Below, one piece after another: positions 11,330-23,962 of a stretch of DNA of 64,000 nucleotides. Below the pieces are notes generated by a model that ran no database searches, was not told the origin of the DNA, and was given only the letters and a program-made list of their open reading frames with translations. The DNA lies in contig NW_004955404.1 in the NCBI RefSeq assembly GCF_000276665.1, positions 30,650,452 to 30,714,451 on the forward strand, in the 5' to 3' direction. Origin of the DNA: Chinchilla lanigera (Eukaryota; Chordata; Mammalia; Rodentia; Chinchillidae). The position numbers and the translations under genes were made by a program. Numbering within the stretch: the stretch's first letter is position 1; every line of letters starts with the position of its first letter.

Positions 11330-12918
11330 TATCAAATTTTCAAGCTATACTACAAAGCAATATTGATAAAAATGGCATGGAACAGGGAGCAAAAACAGAT
11401 ACATGGATCAAGGGAACAGAACTGAGAATACAGAAACCTCCCTAGACATATTACCTATTTGAGCTTTCACAAAAGGGCTAAAAGCATATGATGTAGGGAA
11501 GATATCCTATTCAATAAGTGGCAATAGCAAAACTGGTTATCTGTTTGCAGAAGATTGAAACTGGACTTTTTCTCTCACCCTATAATACTAAGTTAAAATT
11601 AAAGTGGCTCAAACATATAAACATTAAAACAGAAACATTAAACCTACTGGAAGATAGATAAAACACTTGAAGTTATAGGCATAGGAAAGGAATTTCTAAA
11701 TAGAACCTCAATCACACAAGAAATAGCAGCAAGAATGAACAAATGAGATTATATCAGACTAAAAAGCTTCTGTACAGTAAAAGAATCAGCAGAGTGAAGA
11801 GACAACCTACAAAATGGGAAAAAAAATCTTGCCAGGTGCCCCTTAGACAGAGCACTAATATCTAGAATATGCAAAGAATAAAAAAATTAGACTATCTAAA
11901 ATTAAAGTATCACTCAAGAAATGGGCAAGAGAAATGAATAGACACTTAACAGAGGAAGAAATACAAATGGCCAACAAATATATAAGACATCTCTGGCCAT
12001 CAGAGAAATGCAAATTAAAACAACAGTAAGATTCCACCTTACTCTGGAAAGGATGGCAATCATTAAGAAATCAAACAATAAAAAATTTTGGTGAGGTGAA
12101 GAAGGAACCCTCCCTCATTACTGGTTAGAATGCAAACTAATACAACCAATAATACAATCATGGAAATCAGTATGAAGATTTCTCAAAGAACTAAAATTAG
12201 AAATTCCAAATGACCCAACTATTCCACTACTAGATATCTTCCACAAAGGGCTTAAGTTATCTTATTACAGTGACACGTGAACACCAATGTTTATAGTAGC
12301 ACAACCCATAATGGCTAAATCCTCTTAGCAGCCTGTATATCCATCAACAGATAATTGGATTAAAAAATTCTATATATAATGGAATACTGTTGGACTATAA
12401 GAATGGCACCTTTGAGACATTTCTAGGAAAATGAATGTACCTGAAAAAATAATGTTTAGTGAGCTAAGCCAGACACAAAAGCTTAAATACTGTATGGTAT
12501 CTCTCATTTGATTTAGGCAAAGTACAAACAAGGAAAATGATAAAGGTTGGATAGAAATGTACAAAAGGATGCATCTCTTGCAATAGGGAAGTGGTCCAAG
12601 GGAATAAGAGTGATGGGTGAGGAAGAAAGGAAGGGGAAATAAGAAGAATAAAGACGTACCATGTATAGGACTCTAATAACTCCAATTAATGTAAACACCA
12701 TGTTCCATAACATGAGCTAAGACAAAAATATCAACAAGAATGAAAAATAGGATAGGGAAACTGGAGGAGGAGGGAGAAATGGAGGAGGGAAAGGGCAGGG
12801 AATTAAAAAAAGAAAGAAATGTGCTGTCATTTGTACATGGAACTATTCCTCAAGACAATTGTGAACTACACAAACAGCAAACATGTATAAACAAAATAAA
12901 ACAAAATATAAAAAAAAC
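11330..12918 (+). mobile_element. Older 5'-truncated L1, sense, ORF2 C-terminus to A-tail
   Basis: It begins in the L1 ORF2 C-terminal third (AAGCTATACTACAAAGCAATATTGATAAAAATGGCATGG) and runs through the AAACTGGTTATCTG, AAATGGGCAAGAGAAATGAATAGACA and CATCAGAGAAATGCAAATTAAAAC landmarks. The ends of ORF2 and 3'UTR follow, with a purine-rich tract (12740-12830) and an A-rich tail near 12890-12918. It differs clearly from the two larger L1s here and is more decayed, so it belongs to an older subfamily. Multiple stops and frameshifts. I could not find a target duplication. Confidence 0.85.
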
Positions 12919-13519
12919 ACTTACCAGATTTTCTTTAAATAAAAATAGCTGTCTGTGCAGTTTCAGTTTTTATAAACCTTAATGTCTTAGGAGAGTAGTT
13001 TCTGGGTGACCAAGAAGATATATATCACAATACAAATTAACTTATTGGATTTATGATTTCAAAATTAGCATTTTATGAATTTAAATTGGGATTAGTCAAA
13101 TCTGGATGCCTTTGGGTGAACTACAAAAATTAAACTTCTAATTCTAAAGGACTAAAAGTAGCTTACAGGATGGTGATCACATCAAGAGTGTTCCCCTAAT
13201 CCTCAGTTTTTTAATTAAAAATTCCTAAAACGTTCTACCTTTAGTGGGGTATCATATGTGTATATGTATGCATATATACACATATATTTGCATATATATA
13301 AGTTTTTCTGTTTCTTACTTTTTAAAAGTTCACTTTTAAAGTACTTTTTCATTCAGAGATATCCATTATCTCATGAAACTATGAATTATAATAATTAAGA
13401 AGGCAAAAATTAAGAGTCAATTTCAGTCTTTGACTGCCAAAATAAGACTTTGTAGCCATAGTCAGACCACAGTTCTAAAAGCCTTGTTATGTTAAAAGAA
13501 AAAATTCTGATGCTCTTAA

Positions 13520-13558
<39 letters not shown>

Positions 13559-15277
13559 AAAAACAAAAGTTTGATTTCTGAGGTGAGATTTTAAGCAATA
13601 GGAAGTCAGACTTCAATTTATGCCCCATTTACAAACAAAAGTCCTTGTAATTATAGTGTAGACACGTGTGCTCAAGGCAAGGACTCTAAGAAAGGTGAAT
13701 GGGATGGTTTTCTTCCTGCTTCCTCAGGAAAACAGCAGCCCTCCCCACTACCCCCACTCATAGGTCTCTAGCCCTTATCCTCCCACCTTGCCTTGAGTAT
13801 GAGCTAAAGAGAAAAGGAACTGGAGGTAGAGAATTCAAGAAATCCTAATTCCAACATGCAATGGAGAGTACCTGGGAGGTTCAGGCAGAAAAAGAACCTG
13901 AAGCAACATCCCTGAGAAATCCCAGCTCTCAAGTGAAAGGTATGGATTTTGCAAAGTCCCCTGTATCCTATGGAGGTTATAAAAGACCAGTGAGGGTAAA
14001 TTAGGCTGACAGTTGCAAAGTGAACCCACAGTGCAAAGATGTGGCTCCATCTAATGAAATCTAGTGTCCAGAGACAGGAAAATGAGATAATCATCATGCT
14101 TTACTCAGGCTGAGGAAGAATTCACTACTTATATCAGTTGTAGACACTTCAATATAAGAAAGCAATAACAGATGCCCAGAGGCTAATGGACCAGTAATTC
14201 AGTGGACAACATTTGAAGTTGTGATTGTCCAATGCCATGAGAATATTAGCTCTTATTTAGACCAAAGTACTATCTTGGAGAAGGCAGAGTTGGGAAGGAG
14301 AAGTAGAAAGGATTAAGATGTGGTGAATATGGATTATGTATTGCAAATCTATACTAATAAAAATTATAAAAAGAAAAAGGAGACAATCTGAGAGGAAGAT
14401 TAAAATTTGACTTTGCTTCATATTTACCCAGGATAAAATATGCTCCCTTTGGTTAGAAAGTTATAATCATTGTTCTAATCCTATCATCAGACAGGTATTA
14501 AGGGAAAAAAATAAAGTTATGAGTAATAAGGAAAAGGACATTTTATTTGTGTACTTTGTGGTACATTTACAGATATAAATATCAATTTTCAGAATAGGAA
14601 ATTTATTTTAGGCATTCTGTTGTGTGGCTGCTAACCCTCTCTATGACATCACTGAGCTTAACTCTTTACTTCTTAGCAAATACAAATCTTATGCCCCATC
14701 TCATACATCAATTTTGTGAAAGATTCTGATCTTTCAATATTGCATATTTTTGCATCTATAATGGAAAATCAATTACAGCCTACATTTGTAAACACTAAAA
14801 CATGTTCATTACAAGAAAGTAATCCATATACTATTGAGAATAAATTTTAAAATAATTGTGTGATTGGATCTGTATGGCACTAAAGTATGACTTGAGATGC
14901 TCTAACTGTCCATGACCACATCAGTTAAAAATAAAATATTCTCATACTTGGGGGCAATCTTCTTGAATGGGTGCATTGTCAGTCCAGAACAAAGCAGGGT
15001 TGTTTCCACTTGACTGCAAAGGTCATTCAGAATTCATGCCATAGAGTTACTTATAAGAGAGTCTGCATCAAGACCTTTGTACTTCATGAGATTGAAAATT
15101 GTCATTCAAGTTTCAGCCTTTCCTCAATACTCATCCCAACTTTAGTTTCAGTATTTTAAAGAAATTGAGGAATAGCTCAAATGTATACAGTAATACATTC
15201 TTAGGCATACATTTAGAACAGAAATGAATTAGATTTGGGTTTAGAGTTCTTTGACTCTCACCAATTATTGACCTAAA
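12919..15277. other. Mostly unique stretch
   Basis: Contains a degenerate CATA/TATG microsatellite near 13255-13300 and a pure (TA)n at 13522-13555. The part from 13700 to 14370 is less AT-rich. It ends with TATTGCAAATCTATACTAATAAAAATTATAAAAAG (14337-14372), an A-rich tail resembling the tail of the small insertion at 49200-49319. It may therefore be an old retro-insertion. Frames at 13804-14097 and 13835-14050 (minus) have no recognised homology. Confidence 0.45.
13522..13555. repeat. (TA)n microsatellite
   Basis: About 17 uninterrupted TA units, bounded by GGA and CTC. Confidence 0.98.
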
Positions 15278-15465
15278 GCAATAATTCTCAAACCGTTGTT
15301 TCTTAGATCACCTTCACCTGGAAATGTGTTTTGAGAAGTTATGAAAAATACAAGCTATAGAGTGCCACTCCAAACTTACTGAGTCAGAAACTCTGAGGAG
15401 GGAACAGTATTTTAAAATGTCTCCTAGGTAATTCTGATACATACTAAAGACTGAAAACTATTTAT
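15278..15465 (+). mobile_element. MER5A (non-autonomous hAT-Charlie DNA transposon)
   Basis: Near full-length MER5A. It has TTCTCAAACCGTTG near the left terminal inverted repeat, TCACCTTCACCTGGAAATG, the ACTGAGTCAGAAACTCTGAGGAGGG core, the TCCTAGGTAATTCTGATACATACTAAAG block, and a decayed right inverted repeat (GACTGAAAACTA). It carries no transposase; the family was mobilised by hAT transposase early in placental evolution. It is an inactive relic. Confidence 0.9.
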
Positions 15466-15477
15466 CTATAACATATT

Positions 15478-15885
15478 TGTCTTAGGTATTTTCTCATTGC
15501 TGGGACATAATACCCAGCACCCGCAATTCTGAGAAGAAAAGGTTTATTTTGTCTGACACTTTGTAGAGGTTTTAGTCCATAGTCATCTAGCTCCATGAAG
15601 GATAGCGTGGCACAGGGGTATGACAGAGAAGAAAGAGTGCATAGCATGGCAGCAGGAAGGAGAGAGATGGATCAAAGGAGGAAGAAGGGAAATAACTTTC
15701 CAGGCCACACTCCGAGTAACCCACTTCCTTAGAAGAGGCTTCAGCTTCCAACACAAAATTTAGGTATAAACCCATCAGTGGGCTAATCCACTGATAAGTA
15801 TTATTCCCCCATGATCCAACAGTCTCTGAAAAACTCCACCTAAGAGTACATAAGGCTTTAGGGAGATACCTAGATATAAACTACC
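15478..15885 (-). mobile_element. MaLR-type LTR, antisense
   Basis: On the minus strand it ends with CAAAATAAACC (polyadenylation signal), a U5-like part and AAGACA, seen on the plus strand as TGTCTTAGGTATTTTCTC at 15478. The left (5') end of the LTR lies near 15885 but its exact boundary is unclear. Content and order match the other MaLR LTRs here (28259, 52664, 63205). It is solo. The minus-strand frames at 15462-15647 and 15587-15775 lie inside it and are not genes. Confidence 0.85.
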
Positions 15886-15969
15886 AAAATATTATTAAAG
15901 ACATACCACTTTTCTTCAAATTTCTAAAAGTAAAAGTCAACTGTATGTATTGAATGATTTGATAAAAAT

Positions 15970-16246
15970 ATTTTCAAGAGGACAACCCCACACAACCTCA
16001 CAGGAGCCAAGCTAAGCCCAGACAGCTTCAAGAGCCTTGCTGCCCACACCTCCACCCCTCCCCCACCAGTGTGGGAGCCAAGCTGAGGCCTGCACAAGTT
16101 CAGGAGCCTCAGTGACTGTGCTCCACCCCCACCCCATCATGAGAGACACACTGAGCACTGGGGAACTTTGGGGAACCTTGCCCTGCCACTCTCACACCAT
16201 CACAGGAGTGAGGCTGAGCCCCAGGGAACCTCTGGATCTTGGAAAA
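15970..16246 (+). promoter_or_regulatory. L1 5'UTR / internal promoter remnant with short monomer-like repeats
   Basis: GC-rich compared with its surroundings, and made of diverged ~60-75 bp blocks that each contain a version of CAGGAGCCAAGCTGAGCCC (near 16000, 16070, 16145 and 16203). This resembles the monomer arrays that act as promoters in some rodent L1s. Promoter function is inferred from position only. The frames at 16037-16249 and 16109-16386 are accidental. Confidence 0.6.
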
Positions 16247-17242
16247 TGACCAAAAAGGGGGCAAAGATGCAGTCTCAGATCTCCACCCCAAACAGAGCAA
16301 GTCCAGTAGACATCGATATAGAATAGCTTGAAAGTCACATCCCTGAAATTTCTGAAATGATAGCAGTTAAAGTAAAATAACTCCACCAGGCCATAAAAGA
16401 AAGCAGATCAGAAATAATCTCTCAGGTAAAAAAAGAAATGGCAATAATAATGAAAGAATTGCTCAGCACATCTAAAGAAGATGTAGATAAAAAATAGAGG
16501 AATGTAGATAAATGATAGAAACCTTGAATGAATAATATAGGAAAGAATTAGAATGCATGAAACAGATTCAAACAGACATTCAGGAAATTAAAAATTCCAT
16601 TGCAAGCTGGAAAAACCACTTGAATGAAGCTGAAGATAGACTTTCAGACCTTGAAGACAGCATTGCCACTAACAATTATTAGAGGAAGGATCTCTTAAAA
16701 TTAGCAAGGAATGAGGAAGTAACAATTCAACAAGTGCAAGATGATGCAAAGAAGCACAATATAACATTAATAGGTGTCAGTGAAGCAGCAGGAGTCAACA
16801 CAAAGGACAAGAAAAGACTATTTGCAGAAGTAATAGCATAAAATTTCTCAAGCATGCAGAAAGAATCTGACATACACTAAGTGAGGCATACAGAACTCCA
16901 ATTTGCCATAACCAAGATAAATCTACACCCACACATAATAATCAAGATCCCAGAAATTCAGCAACAGAGCAGAATATTCAAGGCTGTTAGAGAAAAGAAA
17001 CATTTCTTATAAAAGAAAGCCCATCAGAATCATGGCAGATTTCTCAACACAAACCATTAACTCAAGAAGTATTTAAGACCCAAAAGAAAACAATATACAA
17101 TCCAGACTGATGTACCCTGCAAAACTATCCTTCAAAATTAATGAAGAAATAAAATATTTGCACAATGAGGAACAACTGAAGAAATTCATGAGCACTAAAC
17201 CAAGCCTACAAAGTGTATTAATACATTCTAGAAAGACATAAA
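16247..17242 (+). pseudogene. L1 ORF1 (RNA-binding chaperone), broken
   Basis: ORF1 encodes the trimeric nucleic-acid chaperone of the L1 RNP. The ATG at 16247 follows the 5'UTR directly. The first frame reads about 25 codons with a lysine-rich start, then meets a stop at 16325. Recognisable family text follows in several frames: a coiled-coil-like stretch (16380-16700), NITLIGVSEA-like text of the RRM domain near 16758-16790, and the C-terminal YPAKLSF-like block near 17110-17130. KPSLQSVL-like text and a terminal stop follow near 17240. The ATG position and the 100-bp gap to ORF2 match the other L1 on the minus strand (38945 to 37834). Multiple in-frame stops. Confidence 0.8.
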
Positions 17243-17960
17243 AATGACACACAATTTCAAGAACAACAATAGAAAAGAACCATCAAGCAGAGCAAGCAAT
17301 TAAACAGAGGGAAAAAGTATGAACCAACAGTAGGAAAATAATATGACAAAGATAAGCCAATACACATCAGTAATAACCATCAATGAAAATGGTCTCAATT
17401 CACCACTCAAAAGAAGCAGAGTGGCATAGTAGATCAAAACACAAAATACAAAAATATGCTGTATACAAGAAACACATTTAACTCAAAAGGAAATTCATGA
17501 ACAGAAAATCAAAGGACAGAAAATAGTACTCCATGTGACAGGAACCAAGAAAATAGCAGGAATAGCTATGCTGTTTATAGACTATGTCAAATTCAAACCA
17601 AGAATAATCAAATGAGATAAAGAAGGTCACTACACACTTATTAAGGGAAAACTGAAAGAGAAAGAGGTAACTATCACAAATAACTATGCACCAAATACAG
17701 GAACACTGAACTATATAAGACAAATATTAGTAGACATGAAAAATCAAATAAGTAATAACACAGCTATAATGGGGGACCTTAATACTTCATTGTCACAAAG
17801 AGATAGATCAACTAGACAAAAGATCAGCAAAGAAATAACAGAACTGAATGAAACTTGTTAACAAATGGACTTAATAGACTTTTACAGAGTGTTCTGCTCA
17901 ACATCAGAATACACATTCTTCTCAGCTGCACATGGCAAGTTCTGTAAAATATGCCATGTA

Positions 17961-18011
17961 CTAGCCCATAGAATGTGCTAGCCCATAGAATGTACTAGCC
18001 CATAGAATGTG
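17961..18011 (+). repeat. 17-bp unit repeated three times inside L1 ORF2
   Basis: CTAGCCCATAGAATGTG/A occurs three times head to tail (17961-17977, 17978-17994, 17995-18011) where ORF2 of the other L1 has one copy. The two extra units add 34 bp, which is not a multiple of three, so the expansion itself breaks the endonuclease frame. Confidence 0.95.
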
Positions 18012-19592
18012 TAAATGCAAAGGAACTGAAATTATCCCATGCATATTATCAGACCATAGTGCAATTAAACTGGAAATTAATGATAAAAGAAATGCAAAAA
18101 TTCCATAAACACATGGAAATTAAATAACACTTTCCAGAACAACCAATGGGGGGTCACAGATGAAATTTAAAAAGAAATTAAACAATATTTACAATCAAAT
18201 GAAAATGCAGATACAACTTACAGGAACCTGTGGGATGCGATGAAAGCAGTCCTCAGAGGGAAATTTATAGCGGTGAATTCCCACATCAGAAAAACAGAAC
18301 AAGTACAAATAAACAATCTTATGCTGCACCTCAAGCTTCTAGTAAAAGAAGAACAACTCAAGCTTAAAGTCCTAAGAAGGCAGGAAATTATAAAGCTCAG
18401 GGCAGAAATTAACACAATGGAGACTAAGAAGACATTACAAAGAATTAATGACTCAGAGTTGGTTCTTTGAAAGAAAAAATGAAATTGAAAAACCCCTAGC
18501 TAACTTTATCAGAAAAGAAAAAACTCAAATTCATGCACACAAAGAACAAAAAACATGAAGTCACTACAGATCCTGCAGAAATTCAGAAAATCATCAATAC
18601 CTCCTTCAAAAATCTTTACTCTCATTCAATGGAAAACACAGAGGAAATAGACAGATTCCCAGATACATGTGAATTACCAAAGCCTAATCAAGAAGATATA
18701 AAAATACTGAAAAACTCAATATCAGAAAACAAAATTGAAAATGGAAAAAAAATTATCAATAAAAAAAACCCCAGGGCCTGATGGATTCATTGCTGAATTC
18801 TACAAGAAATTTAGAAAAGATTTAATGACAATTTTTCCCAACTGTTTAATGAAATTGAAAGGGAAAAAATTTTCTCAAACTCATTCCTAGAGGAAAATAT
18901 TTCCCTGCTACCAAAACCAGAGAAAGACCCAACCAAAAAGGAGGACTGCAGGCCAATCTCCCTCATTAACATAGATGGAAAAATTCTCAGTGAAATACTA
19001 CCAAACAGAATGCAGCAAATTATCAAGAAGATTATATACCATGACCAATTGGGATGGAATGCAGGGATGGTTCAATATATGCAAATCAATTAATATAATA
19101 CACCATATCAATAGAGACAAAGACAAAAATCACATGATCATCTCCATAGGTGCAGAAAAGCCTTTTGATAAAGTCCAACAACACTCATATATGATAAAAC
19201 CCTACAGAAAATTGAAATACATAGTCTTTACCTCACTCTGAAAAAAAGCCATCTATGACAATAGTCAACATTATACTAAATGGACAAAAACTGAAAGCTT
19301 TCACTTTAAAATCAAGAACAAGACAAAGATGTTCACTGTCACCACTCCTACTCAACATAGTTCTGGAAACATTAGCCAGAGCAATTAGACAAGAGAGAGA
19401 AATAAAAGGAATAAGGATAGGAAAGGAGGAAGTGGAATCATCATTCACAGATGACATGATGCATATTCCACAAAGACCCCAAAAACTCTACCAAATAGCT
19501 TATAGATTTAATAACCAAATTCAGTAGCATAGCTGGTTACAAAGTCAATGCTCAAAAAGCAATAACATTCTTGTACACAAATGACAAACACA

Positions 19593-19764
19593 GCCAGGCA
19601 TGGTGACACATGCCTATAATCCCAGCACTCGGGAGGCTGAGTCAGGAGGATCTCTGTGAGTTCAAGCCCAGCCTGGGCTACAAACTGAGCTCAAGGCTGC
19701 CTGTGCTGCATATCGAAACCCTGTCTCAAAAACACACACACAAAAAAAAAACCCAAAAACACCC
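19593..19764 (+). mobile_element. B1 SINE inserted in L1 ORF2, 15-bp target duplication
   Basis: A 7SL-derived B1. It begins GCCAGGCATGGTGACACATGCCTATAATCCC, has the AGGCTGAGTCAGGAGGATC and GTTCAAGCCCAGCCTGGGCTAC blocks, and ends in a CCTGTCTCAAAA tail that extends as CA/A-rich sequence to 19764. CAAATGACAAACACA occurs at 19578-19592 and 19765-19779, a perfect 15-bp duplication. Removing the B1 restores the L1 sequence order, so B1 arrived after the L1. Confidence 0.97.
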
Positions 19765-21359
19765 CAAATGACAAACACATTGCAAGAGAAATAAGGGAAA
19801 CCACACTTGTCACAATAGCATACAAAATATAAACTACTTAGGATTCAATCTAACAAAGGAAGTAAAGTATCCATACAGTGAAGACTACAATACTCAGAAA
19901 AGAGATTGAATAGGATTCCAGAAAATGGAATGTGTTCCTTGTTCATGGATGGGAAGAACCAATATCGTGAAAATGGCCATACTCCCAAAATTGTTACACA
20001 GATTCAATGCAATCCCAATTAAAATACCATTAGTATACCTCACAGATCTAGAGAAAACATTCCTAAAGTTCATCTGGAACCAGAAGAGGTCTAGAACAGG
20101 AAAAGCAATCCTGTGCAACAAAGACAAGGCAGGAGCATGACATCCCTGACTTGAAATTATACTACAAAGCTACTGTGATAAAATCAGAAAGCTACTGGCA
20201 AAAAACAGACCTGAGGATAAGTGGAATAGATTAGAAGATGCAGACACAACTACAAACACACTCATCCACCTGACCTTTGACAAAGGGGCCAAACATGTTC
20301 ACTGGAAGAAAGATAACCTCTTTAATAAACGGTGCTGGAAAAACTGGCTTTTCACATGCTGAAGACTAAAACTAGACCCATGTTGATCACCATGCACTAA
20401 ACTAAAGCCAAAATGGATCAAAGATATAAATATTAAAACAGAAATACTAAATCTATTGGAAGAGAAAGTAGGTAGAAATCTTGAAGACATACGGTAGGCA
20501 GAGAGCTCATGAACAAAAACCAAACTGCATGGGAAGTACTTCAAAGAATCAACAACTGAGTTCTCATCTTATTGAAAAGTTTTTGCACATCAAAAGAAAT
20601 CACCAACAGAGTAAAAAGAAAACCCATGAATTTAGAAAAAAATTTAGCCAACTGTCCCTCAGACAAAGAACTTCTATCTAGAACATATAAAGAATTTTAA
20701 GAAATCAGGCCCCCAAAATTCAAATACCCAGTACAAAAATGTGCATCTGAGATGAGTACATACTTCTCAGATGGAGAAACACAAATGGAAAATAAATATA
20801 GGAAAAAATGTTCAACATCATGGGTCATTCAAGAAATGCAAATTAAAATAACATTGAGATTCCACCTCACCCCAGAAAAAATGACCATCAACAAGAAATC
20901 AATCAATAACAAATGCTGGAGGGGTTATGGGCAAAAAGCAACTCTTCTCCACTGCTAGTGGGAGTGTAGATTGGTGAAACCACTGTGCAAATCAGTCTGG
21001 AGATTCCTCAATAAACTAGGACTAAAGGTCCCAGTTAACTCAGCTATTCCCTTGGGTATTTTGCCAGAAGAATTAAGAACATCATACCACAGTGATATAT
21101 GTGCACTCATGTTTATATCAGCACAATTTGTCATAGTTGAATCTTGGAAACAAGATGTATATAATAACCAAATGTCCATCAACTGAGGAATGAATAAAAA
21201 AGATGTCATATTTTTATACAATGGAGTATTACTCAGCTCTAAAAATGATAAACTTGAGGCTTTTTAGGTAAATGGATGTAACTAGACAACATATTCATAA
21301 GTAAAATAAATCAGACTTACATATATAAACATTGTATTGTCTCCCTAGTGTAAGAACCT

Positions 21360-21960
21360 GAAAGAGTAAATAAAGACTAAAAGGCCCAGTAGATATTGTG
21401 AAAGGGAAAGAAATTGCTCAAAGGGAAGGAACAACTGGGATGAGGAAAGGAGAGAAAGAAAGAAAGAAGGAAAGGTCTATATATATAATATATTATATAC
21501 ATATATAATATATATATATATATATCTGGGATAATTGTACTGCTGATGCCTATTGGTTTATTAAAAGGAACAGTTAATGCTTAAAGTTTTTTTGACCAAT
21601 TTTCTATGCTTATATCTGGCGATCTGAACAACTAATTTGAAGACAACAATATGCAATATAACAACCATTGGTGAATTCCTACCATCTTGTTTAGTGAAAC
21701 TCTGTATTATTTCTAATGTTTTTTAATATTATTTTTATTCAAATAGTTTGATCAATCTTACATTCTTATATCTGGTAATCTGAGCAACTTTGTTGAATAT
21801 AACAATATGTAATATAATAAACACTATTAATTCCTATCATTTTGTTTTTAAACTTTGTATCATTTTTATTGTTTTTGCATTGTTTTGTTTTTGTTTATGT
21901 TGTTGTTATTTTGATATTTTTAAATTATCTTTAAGGTCAAAAAAGAAAACTCTTTCCAAG
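21360..21960 (+). other. L1 3'UTR with purine tract, TA run and doubled repeat unit
   Basis: After ORF2 the 3'UTR holds a G/A-rich tract (21400-21475), a TA-rich run (21478-21526), and two diverged copies of one unit. The first is at about 21600-21735 and the second at about 21765-21885. Each has CTTATATCTGG, CAACAATATGCAATATAA-like text, CATC/TTTTGTTT and CTGTATTATTT-like text. The unit matches the left-edge L1 and the array at 32900-33330. Confidence 0.8.
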
Positions 21961-23186
21961 GGGAAATAAACTATTTATTATTACTCCATTTGCATTTATC
22001 TAGGATGTTTAATGATAAATTTCTCAAAATAGTATACACAGTGGTAGACTCAGTTTGATAATTCTTTTGAATGTAAACATGTGATAAATGAAGAGATTAA
22101 GGTAAACAGATATAAAATGTTTAGACAGCGCTTGCAACTGCCTGATCCTTGCATGCTATAAGAAGTGAAGTTCTCAGTGTGACTCTATCTTGTATAGGTA
22201 ATGTGGTTGGTCAGATGTATAGATATTATATTGTGTAAATATCTAATTTTCATAACAAACAAAAAGTAACTCCTGAAATGTCACTGAATTAGCAAAGTAT
22301 CCTTAAGCTATAGATTTGGTGTTAACTTATAGCCATTCTTCCCTGAGTTAATTTACTGAAGTGCTACTCTAGATAAGAGGACCATTAAAGACTGTGGTAG
22401 GACCTTATTTTGAAATACTATCCTCTTAGTCAGCATTCAGGAAATAGAATGGGTTTGATTAATATGGTGATACACTTTGAAATTACTCCACTGAGGAGGT
22501 GGACCATCATTAGTAGCATTTATACTTATGATGTGTTTAACTATCTCTTCCATAACCTATCTTTGATGCTAAATCTTGCACATAATGCAAGCACTTTAGT
22601 GCTATTACTTTTCCTATGATTCTATTACATATCAAAGAATAGTCCTCATAACTACTTTAAGACTGAGCATACAGTAAGAATGGAATTTTGGTCAGTCATT
22701 TATCAAAATAAGAATTTTATTACACTATTATGAAAAAGAACCTTTCCACTGCAAAAGGGTACTACTCTATGCTACATTATGGCTCTTTCTAACATTATTT
22801 TTTGAAAGAGCAGTGATAGAATAAATTTAAGAAATACTTTATCATTCTGTAATGTTAATTAGTATTTCAGTGCTGTTTGAGTATAGACCAACACCAATTA
22901 AGTGGAATCCAATTGCCCATAACAGGTATTAATTAGCAATATCATGAGGGCTGATGTTACAGAGAATAGTAGAAATTTTGGAGGCTAGAGTTCAATAAAA
23001 AGCTATAAATTTATAGTTTATGAACAGAGTTCAGGAGAGCACTGTTATTATTCAACCAAACTATTAAAAGGTCATGTAAGACTTCTGGATCATATAAGAC
23101 TTTTAGTACTCCCTAAAATTGCACTAAATCTAGAGCAAAGGATTTGCTTGTGCTTCTTTCTAAACACATAAACAGATAATGATAAA
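21961..23186. other. Unique AT-rich stretch
   Basis: Nothing recognised. The frame at 22410-22619 has no known similarity. Confidence 0.4.
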
Positions 23187-23485
23187 TGCTGTAGGTTGGA
23201 TTGTATCTCTTCAAGAAGATATGTTGAAGTCTTAAACCCCAGTACCTCAGAATGTGACCTTATTCAGAAATAAAGTCATTCCAAATGTAAGTCCTTACAG
23301 TGAGGCCATACCTGAGTAGGATACACCGTTAACACAACTTGACTGGTCTCTTTATTAAAGGGGGAAAAGGAGCATAGCTAGGAAGAGATTGCACTATGAG
23401 GGGACAAATTTCTGGTATTTTAAGTCATCCATGTGTAAATTTTATTTTTCTTTTGTGCAGCAACTCTAGGAAACCTATACAATAA
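23187..23485 (+). mobile_element. MaLR LTR (MLT1-like), sense
   Basis: TGCTGTAGGTTGGATTGTATCTC at the start, CTTAAACCCCAGTACCTCAGAATGTGACC, a mid-block with GCCATACCTGAGTAGGAT, and the end ACTCTAGGAAACCTATAC are in the order of an MLT1 LTR. It is old and diverged, and no internal region follows. Confidence 0.8.
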
Positions 23486-23951
23486 GGTAATGAGGTGGGT
23501 CTGGGGAAAAGATAATAAAAATATGTAGAGTGGTGAAACTCTCCAAAAACATTAATCAATTAAGCAATCTGAAGAAAGTTGGCCACCAAGGTTACTATGG
23601 GAAAAACCAAATACAACATTGCCCAGTCCTCTCCAAACTCAGAAGCTTGTAGCACAGAGCGCTTGTGGAAGTAAAGACGAGGGAATGTGGAGTGGGATGG
23701 GGGGAATCAGCAAGAGTCAGCAGTGTAAAAACAAGGAGAAGAAAGAGTGAGACTTAGAAAATTTGTTGAGTTCTTGGAATAGGACAGCAGGTATTATAAA
23801 TATAAAGAAGCTAAAAATTCTAAGCCAAGAGTGGGAATTTTTAACAGGACTGAGCCAGCATGGATAGATCTCTGGATATTTTAAGTGTTTGGTGGTATGC
23901 CCTGTGATCTACAGATGAGCAAGTTGGGAAGGAAACCGACAATGATAAAAC
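23486..23951. other. Unique stretch
   Basis: Nothing recognised. Ends at the target duplication of the next ID element. Confidence 0.4.
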
Positions 23952-23962
23952 AGAAATAGTTG

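Larger units (their letters stand above)
17343..21290 (+). pseudogene. L1 ORF2 (endonuclease-reverse transcriptase), broken
   Basis: ORF2 starts with ATGACAAAGATAAGCC at 17343, equivalent to the ORF2 start at 37709 on the minus strand. The endonuclease region (17343-18100) shows ITINENGLNSP and a QETHL-like segment near 17465. A GDLNTSLS-like segment lies near 17770, but stops occur early (near 17428). A 17-bp triplication at 17961-18011 shifts the frame. The RT region lies at 18975-19530; the frame at 19255-19527 carries [11 protein letters not shown] and SSFTDDM, so the two catalytic aspartates survive with FADD changed to FTDD. The C-terminal region runs from 19780 to 21290. B1 interrupts it at 19593-19764. 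Confidence 0.9.
15970..21960 (+). mobile_element. Near full-length L1, sense
   Basis: All parts are present in order: a GC-richer 5'UTR (15970-16246), ORF1 (16247-17242), an about 100-bp spacer, ORF2 (17343 to about 21290), then a 3'UTR with a purine tract, a TA run and two copies of the ~100-bp 3'UTR repeat. A B1 SINE sits inside ORF2. ORF1 and ORF2 hold numerous stops and frameshifts, so the copy is dead. No clear target duplication was found. The 3' end near 21930-21960 is A-rich but not a clean poly(A). Confidence 0.9.

Noticed and set aside
15955..21975. AAATATTTTCAAGAGGA / AAAACTCTTTCCAAGGGGA as target duplication of the sense L1
   Set aside because: The two stretches differ at several positions and do not abut the element ends cleanly.
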